NCBI GenBank assembly: GCA_963708905.1
Contig: CAVPUV010000068.1
Location: forward strand, 1-64,000
Reading direction: 5' to 3'
From: SHZL01 sp963708905
GTDB taxonomy: Bacteria > Pseudomonadota > Gammaproteobacteria > Xanthomonadales > SZUA-36
DNA length: 64,000 bases
Part shown: piece after piece, positions 59,449 to 64,000 of the stretch
Layout of the letters: the number at the start of each line of letters is the position of its first letter
How positions within the stretch are numbered: position 1 is the stretch's first letter
Translations under genes and position numbers: made by a program
Notes under the pieces: generated by a model
Databases searched by the model: none
What the model was told of the DNA's origin: nothing
The model's input: the letters and a program-made list of their open reading frames with translations, nothing else

Positions 59449-60552
59449 ATGAAATTCAGTATCAAGAGAGAAACTTTCCTGCAGCCATTGACCCAAGTCA
59501 TCGGCGTGGTGGAGCGCAGGCAGACTTTGCCTGTTCTTGCCAACTTCCTCTTTCAGGCTCAGTCCAATGGCAAGCTTTCCATAACCGGTACGGATATGGA
59601 AGTCGAGTTGATCGCGACCGTAGAAGCCACGGTTGAACGAGAAGGCGAAGTTACCGTACCGGCGCGGAAATTGCTGGACATTGTGCGCATGCTTCCGGAC
59701 AGTGTTGAGATCTCTGTCAACCTGGAGGGTGACAAGCTAACCATCTCTTCCGGCAGAAGCCGCTACACACTGGCCACCCTGCCGGCCACAGATTTCCCTG
59801 CGACCGATCAGTTCGAGACCATAGAAAACATTGAACTGAGAGAAGACAGGCTTAAAAGGCTGTTGGACAAGACCGCATTTGCCATGGCAAACCAGGATGT
59901 TAGGTATTACCTGAATGGCCTGCTGTTCGAATTCAAAGACGGCGTATTGCGCACGGTAGCAACCGATGGGCATCGCTTGGCGGTGTGCGATCTTGATGAT
60001 GCTGTCAACCTTAAACAGAACCGGCAGATCATAGTTCCGCGCAAAGGAGTAATGGAGCTATCGCGCATGTTGAATGACAGCAAAGATATGGTGCGCTTGG
60101 GCTTGGGGAAAAATCATGTGCGTTTGCAAAAAGGCACCATTGCGCTTACTTCCAAACTGATTGATGGCCGTTTCCCGGACTACCAGGCGGTCATCCCGGT
60201 CGGAACGGATCGGAAGATCGAGGTAGATAGGGGAGACTTTACTGTGGCTTTGCAGCGCGCCGCTATTCTTTCCAATGAAAAATACAAAGGCGTGCGCTTG
60301 GAAGCAGCAGGAAATTTGTTGAAAATTATTGCTCACAATCCTCAGCACGAGGAGGCCGTGGAAGTACTGGAAGCCAAAATGAATTTTGATCAACTGGCCA
60401 TCGGTTTTAACGTTTTATATCTTCTTGATGCCTTGAGCGCGATAGAGTCCGAGGAGATCAGTATGGAAATGCGTGATGCCAACAGCAGTTGCTTGATTAC
60501 AGCCGCAGGCGGTGGGGACGACCGCCACGTGGTGATGCCATTGAAGCTTTAA
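59449..60552 (+). CDS. dnaN: DNA polymerase III beta sliding clamp
   Basis: A 367-residue sliding clamp, one residue longer than in E. coli. It begins MKFSIKRETFLQPLTQVIGV and contains LPVLANFLFQ, TDMEVELIA, GRFPDYQAVIP and the C-terminal DDRHVVMPLKL that lines the partner-binding cleft. TAGGGA precedes the ATG. It follows the probable origin. Confidence 0.97.
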   Translation: MKFSIKRETFLQPLTQVIGVVERRQTLPVLANFLFQAQSNGKLSITGTDMEVELIATVEATVEREGEVTVPARKLLDIVRMLPDSVEISVNLEGDKLTISSGRSRYTLATLPATDFPATDQFETIENIELREDRLKRLLDKTAFAMANQDVRYYLNGLLFEFKDGVLRTVATDGHRLAVCDLDDAVNLKQNRQIIVPRKGVMELSRMLNDSKDMVRLGLGKNHVRLQKGTIALTSKLIDGRFPDYQAVIPVGTDRKIEVDRGDFTVALQRAAILSNEKYKGVRLEAAGNLLKIIAHNPQHEEAVEVLEAKMNFDQLAIGFNVLYLLDALSAIESEEISMEMRDANSSCLITAAGGGDDRHVVMPLKL

Positions 60553-60678
60553 CTCACCTATTGTTCAAAGCCAGGCCACGCAGCAAGCCTCGGATCCTTC
60601 ATCCCATATGCAGCTTAAGAGGATGATGGTGCCAGGGCTCCTGCTTCGTTACGATCATGGCTGTGTATCAACACTTTC

Positions 60679-61740
60679 TTGCACATAGTCTCCCTTCGCA
60701 TCGAAAACTTTCGCAACTTGAGAAACGTTGCAATCAAGCTGCACCCGCGGCTCAATTTTTTCTTCGGCGCTAACGGTGCAGGAAAGACCAGCTTGTTGGA
60801 GGCCTTGGTGGTGCTTTCTCGCGGGAAATCTTTTAAAACAACTCGCGCAGAGGAATTGAGCGGCAAGGAAACCGGGGCGTTCCGAATTTTTTCGGAGTCC
60901 CAGATGCACTCAGGGCGGATACATAAGCTGGGACTGGAACGAAGCGGAGCCCATTGGAAAGCCCGCAAGGATGGGCAGGATCTGTCGTTGTTGAGTACCC
61001 TGACCCGCCATTTACCCCTGGTGCTGATGGAGCCCAACAGTCATTTACTGATCAGCGGATCGCCGGATGGCAGGCGCCGCTTTCTTGATTGGGGTGTGTT
61101 TCACGTGGAACCGGCCTTTCTGGACAAGTGGCGCCGCTATTCGCGCACGTTAAAACAACGCAACGCGGCGTTGCGTGATAGGAATGTTCGCGTGCTGGAC
61201 ACCCTGGATGCATTGTCGGCCAAGTTGGGAGAGCAGCTAAATGCCTTTCGTGTAGCGTATTTTGAGCAGCTTGTCTTCGCTTTCACCGAGGAGGTTAACG
61301 CGGGTGCGTCGGAACTAAAGGGCGTGACTCTGGAGTATCACCCTGGCTGGAAAGGAAATTCCCTGCTTGAAGCTTTAAGCAGATCACGCAAGCGGGACCT
61401 GGAACAGGGCTCTACCAGCCAGGGGCCACATCGGGCCGATATCGTACTGACCAAAGAACAAAGGCCAATCCGCACTTTGTTGTCGCGCGGTGAGCAGAAA
61501 AGCTTCGCAGCAAGCTTGTTGTTGACACAGGCGCGGCTGTTGGCCTCCCGAGGTGAACCCCCGGTGGTTCTGCTGGATGATCTCGCCTCCGAATTTGACC
61601 GGCAACACGTCGAGTCTGTGCTCGAAAGCGCCCTAGACTGTGGGGGCCAGGTCTGGGTGAGTGGCACCGCGGCACCCACATTCACCAGAGGACATACAGC
61701 GTTTCACGTGGAACACGGCGCGGTACGGGAACTGGTATAA
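60679..61740 (+). CDS. recF: DNA repair and recombination protein RecF
   Basis: A 353-residue SMC-like ATPase that helps load RecA at gaps. It starts IVSLRIENFRNLRNVAIKLH, with Walker A FGANGAGKTSLLEAL, signature TLLSRGEQKSFAASLLL and Walker B PPVVLLDDLASEFD. A TTG start at 60679 is chosen because no ATG precedes the conserved N-terminus; no clear ribosome-binding site is visible. Two parS-like sites lie inside the gene. Confidence 0.94.
   Translation: MHIVSLRIENFRNLRNVAIKLHPRLNFFFGANGAGKTSLLEALVVLSRGKSFKTTRAEELSGKETGAFRIFSESQMHSGRIHKLGLERSGAHWKARKDGQDLSLLSTLTRHLPLVLMEPNSHLLISGSPDGRRRFLDWGVFHVEPAFLDKWRRYSRTLKQRNAALRDRNVRVLDTLDALSAKLGEQLNAFRVAYFEQLVFAFTEEVNAGASELKGVTLEYHPGWKGNSLLEALSRSRKRDLEQGSTSQGPHRADIVLTKEQRPIRTLLSRGEQKSFAASLLLTQARLLASRGEPPVVLLDDLASEFDRQHVESVLESALDCGGQVWVSGTAAPTFTRGHTAFHVEHGAVRELV
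61097..61112. promoter_or_regulatory. parS-like centromere site 1
   Basis: TGTTTCACGTGGAACC matches the reverse complement of the ParB site consensus TGTTNCACGTGAAACA at 15 of 16 positions. It lies within recF, where origin-proximal parS sites are expected. Confidence 0.75.
61700..61715. promoter_or_regulatory. parS-like centromere site 2
   Basis: CGTTTCACGTGGAACA also matches the ParB site consensus at 15 of 16 positions, about 600 bp from site 1 and in the same orientation, in the last codons of recF. Confidence 0.75.
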
Positions 61741-61862
61741 TCCGCGCTGACCTCCAAACCTTGCGCGCTGTTCCTGCCCGGCCATCTCGCGGTTGAAGAA
61801 CAAACCCGGGTTAACCCGTAACATCAATGATTTATAGGCCAAAACCAGGGGCTGGATAGAAG

Positions 61863-64000
61863 ATGACACATACAGAATACAGTTCCAAAAATATCAAGGT
61901 ACTCAAGGGACTTGATGCCGTGCGTAAGCGGCCCGGCATGTATATCGGTGACACGGATGACGGCACCGGGCTGCACCACATGGTTTTCGAGGTGGTGGAT
62001 AATTCAATCGATGAAACCCTTGCAGGGCATTGCGATTACATCAATGTCACCATCCACGCGGACGACGCCGTCACCGTAAAGGATAACGGGCGGGGTGTTC
62101 CGGTTGACATGCATGCCGAAGAGGGTCGCTCGGCGGCTGAAGTCATCATGACCGTACTGCACGCCGGCGGCAAATTCGATGACAACTCCTACAAGGTTTC
62201 AGGCGGGTTGCATGGCGTGGGTGTTTCCGTGGTCAATGCCCTGTCCGAGGAGTTGCAGTTGAGAATCCGGCGGGAAGGGCGAGTCTGGCGCCAGACCTAC
62301 CACCTGGGCGTGCCGGAAGAGCCGATCAAAGCGACAGGCGATAGCGACAAAACCGGCACTGAAATATATTTTCGTCCCAGTCGCACCATCTTCAGTAACC
62401 CGGTGTTTCATTACGATGTGTTGGCCAAACGCCTGCGGGAATTGAGCTTTCTTAACTCCGGAGTGCGCATAGAATTGCTGGATGAGAGAACCGGGAAATC
62501 AGATGTCTTTGAATATAAAGGAGGAATCCGCTCTTTCGTTGAACATCTCGGGCGTAACAAGAACCCGTTGCATCCAACCGTGATGCATTTTTTTATCGAG
62601 TCCGGCGGCATTGTGGTAGAGGCGGCTTTGCAGTGGACGGACGCTTATCAGGAAACTGTTTTCTGTTTCACCAACAATATTCCGCAAAAAGACGGAGGCG
62701 CCCACCTGGCCGGTTTTCGTGCGGCCCTGACACGCACGATCAATCAATACATCGAAGAATCCGGCATTGCCAAACGAGACAAGGTGGCAACGTCGGGTGA
62801 TGATGCGCGCGAGGGGCTCATTGCGGTGTTGTCGGTCAAGGTACCGGACCCGAAGTTTTCCTCGCAAACCAAGGACAAGCTGGTTTCCTCTGAAGTGAAG
62901 CCAGTGGTGGAATCTGCCATCAGCAGCAGTTTGCGCGACTTTCTGATGGAGAACCCCGCTGAAGCCAAGACCATCACCGCCAAAGTGGTGGAGGCGGCGA
63001 GGGCGCGAGAAGCTGCGCGTAAAGCGCGCGAGATGACGCGCCGCAAAGGGGTGCTGGATATTGCTGGTTTACCGGGAAAACTGGCCGATTGTCAGGAAAA
63101 GGATCCGGCGCTCTCAGAGATTTTCCTGGTCGAGGGCGACTCTGCCGGCGGGTCTGCCAAGCAGGGCCGTAATCGCAAGTACCAAGCCATTTTACCACTC
63201 AAGGGTAAAATTCTGAATGTTGAAAAGGCCCGTTTTGACAAAATGCTGGCCTCAGCCGAGGTTGGCACCCTGATCACTGCATTAGGATGTGGAATTGGCC
63301 GTGATGAATTTGATCCAGACAAATTACGTTACCACCGTATCATCATCATGACGGACGCGGATGTCGATGGCTCCCACATCCGCACGCTGTTACTTACTTT
63401 TTTCTATCGCCAGATGCCTGAATTGATCGAGCGTGGTCACATTTATATCGGTCAACCACCTCTGTACAAAATCAAACAAGGCAAGCAGGAACAGTACCTG
63501 AAAGACGATGTAGAGTTGAATGACTATCTTTTGGCGCGGGCGCTTGATGATGCGGCCTTGCAGTTTGATCCGGAAGCGCCGCCACTCAAAGCCGCAGCGC
63601 TGGAGCAATTGATGCGCGACTTTATGGCGGTCAGCCAGGCCAATGTGCGTCTGGCGCAACGATATGACCCGGTATTCTTGTCCCATCTCATTGATTCAGA
63701 AAGATTTCATACCGAGTGGGACGAACCCGGAATTAAGCAGTGGGCCGCACAGATGGTGGCGCGTCTCAATCTTGTGGGCCCAGCCAGCGTGCATTACGAA
63801 ATTGAAGTACGCAAAGGTGAGGAGGGTTTTGATCTACATTTGCTTAAATCAACCCATGGGGTAACCCAAGCCAAGCGCATTCGCCATGATTTTTTCCTTG
63901 GGCCGGAATACCGCCTGATTGGCCGCCTGTCAGATACCCTGTTCGGCTTGGTACAGCCGGGCGCAAAGATCGTTCGTGGCAAGGCTGAGCAGGAGATTTC
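61863..64000 (+). CDS. gyrB: DNA gyrase subunit B, 3' end outside the window
   Basis: The first 712 codons of GyrB. The GHKL ATPase region has EVVDNSIDETLAG, DNGRGVPVDMH and KVSGGLHGVGVSVVNAL. The TOPRIM region has LVEGDSAGGSAKQGRNR and IIMTDADVDGSHIRTL, giving type IIA topoisomerase function with GyrA. The ATG at 61863 aligns with the family start, and the frame stays open to the window edge. Bases 63390-64000 are nearly identical to the fragment at 2-612. Confidence 0.96.
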   Translation, partial: MTHTEYSSKNIKVLKGLDAVRKRPGMYIGDTDDGTGLHHMVFEVVDNSIDETLAGHCDYINVTIHADDAVTVKDNGRGVPVDMHAEEGRSAAEVIMTVLHAGGKFDDNSYKVSGGLHGVGVSVVNALSEELQLRIRREGRVWRQTYHLGVPEEPIKATGDSDKTGTEIYFRPSRTIFSNPVFHYDVLAKRLRELSFLNSGVRIELLDERTGKSDVFEYKGGIRSFVEHLGRNKNPLHPTVMHFFIESGGIVVEAALQWTDAYQETVFCFTNNIPQKDGGAHLAGFRAALTRTINQYIEESGIAKRDKVATSGDDAREGLIAVLSVKVPDPKFSSQTKDKLVSSEVKPVVESAISSSLRDFLMENPAEAKTITAKVVEAARAREAARKAREMTRRKGVLDIAGLPGKLADCQEKDPALSEIFLVEGDSAGGSAKQGRNRKYQAILPLKGKILNVEKARFDKMLASAEVGTLITALGCGIGRDEFDPDKLRYHRIIIMTDADVDGSHIRTLLLTFFYRQMPELIERGHIYIGQPPLYKIKQGKQEQYLKDDVELNDYLLARALDDAALQFDPEAPPLKAAALEQLMRDFMAVSQANVRLAQRYDPVFLSHLIDSERFHTEWDEPGIKQWAAQMVARLNLVGPASVHYEIEVRKGEEGFDLHLLKSTHGVTQAKRIRHDFFLGPEYRLIGRLSDTLFGLVQPGAKIVRGKAEQEI

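Overview
The window is a gammaproteobacterial chromosome segment of high GC that carries the replication origin. The gene order at its right end (mnmE, yidC, rnpA, rpmH, dnaA, dnaN, recF, gyrB), the linked thrA-thrB-thrC genes and a Pseudomonas-type glutamate synthase all point to Gammaproteobacteria. The metabolic genes suggest a facultatively anaerobic organism handling sulfur and metals: ferredoxin-dependent 2-oxoacid oxidoreductases, Nfn-type transhydrogenase modules, a decaheme outer-membrane cytochrome and a DsrE/TusA/rhodanese sulfur-carrier set. I cannot name genus or family from sequence alone.

Left region (1-10.6 kb). The first 697 bases are a near-identical copy of the interior of gyrB, joined to a truncated nfnB-like gene. 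Next come a divergent pair of redox units: nfnA1/nfnB1 (leftward) and porGD-porAB-nfnA2-nfnB2 (rightward), with two FNR-type palindromes between them. A decaheme OmcA/MtrC-type cytochrome follows, with its own FNR-type site, but it carries three single-base frameshifts. A 269-bp miniature element with perfect 27-bp ends separates porGD from porAB.

Middle region (10.6-43.2 kb). A yhiN-like/ABC1-kinase pair is bracketed by two copies of a palindromic repeat. Then come a lipoprotein, an ABC exporter, a first glutamate synthase (gltB1-gltD1), arfB, a five-hairpin element, a MarR regulator and a DUF456 membrane protein. A second, actinobacterial-like glutamate synthase (gltB2-gltD2) follows, ending in transposase and CBS-domain debris. 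The asnB-thrA-thrB-thrC operon, a Yip1-domain membrane protein and a korC-korA-korB operon (leftward) complete this part.

Right-middle region (43.3-50.3 kb). A MAPEG protein, gabD with a class V aminotransferase-fold enzyme, and a rightward group of a second class V enzyme, dsrE2-like, tusA, periplasmic rhodanese and an ArsR regulator of the persulfide-sensing type.

Origin region (50.3-64 kb). mnmE, yidC, rnpA and rpmH run leftward and dnaA, dnaN, recF and gyrB run rightward. yidD is missing from its usual place. Two insertion sequences, one a well-delimited ISKra4-family element, lie between rpmH and dnaA. The dnaA-dnaN gap holds three perfect DnaA boxes, a DnaA-trio-like run and an AT-rich stretch, so oriC most likely lies there. 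Two near-consensus parS sites lie inside recF.

Taken together, many genes move electrons between ferredoxin, NAD(P)H and glutamate. Five GltD/NfnB-family flavoprotein genes lie in 43 kb. The divergent por/nfn locus beside the cytochrome is the most interesting system in the window.
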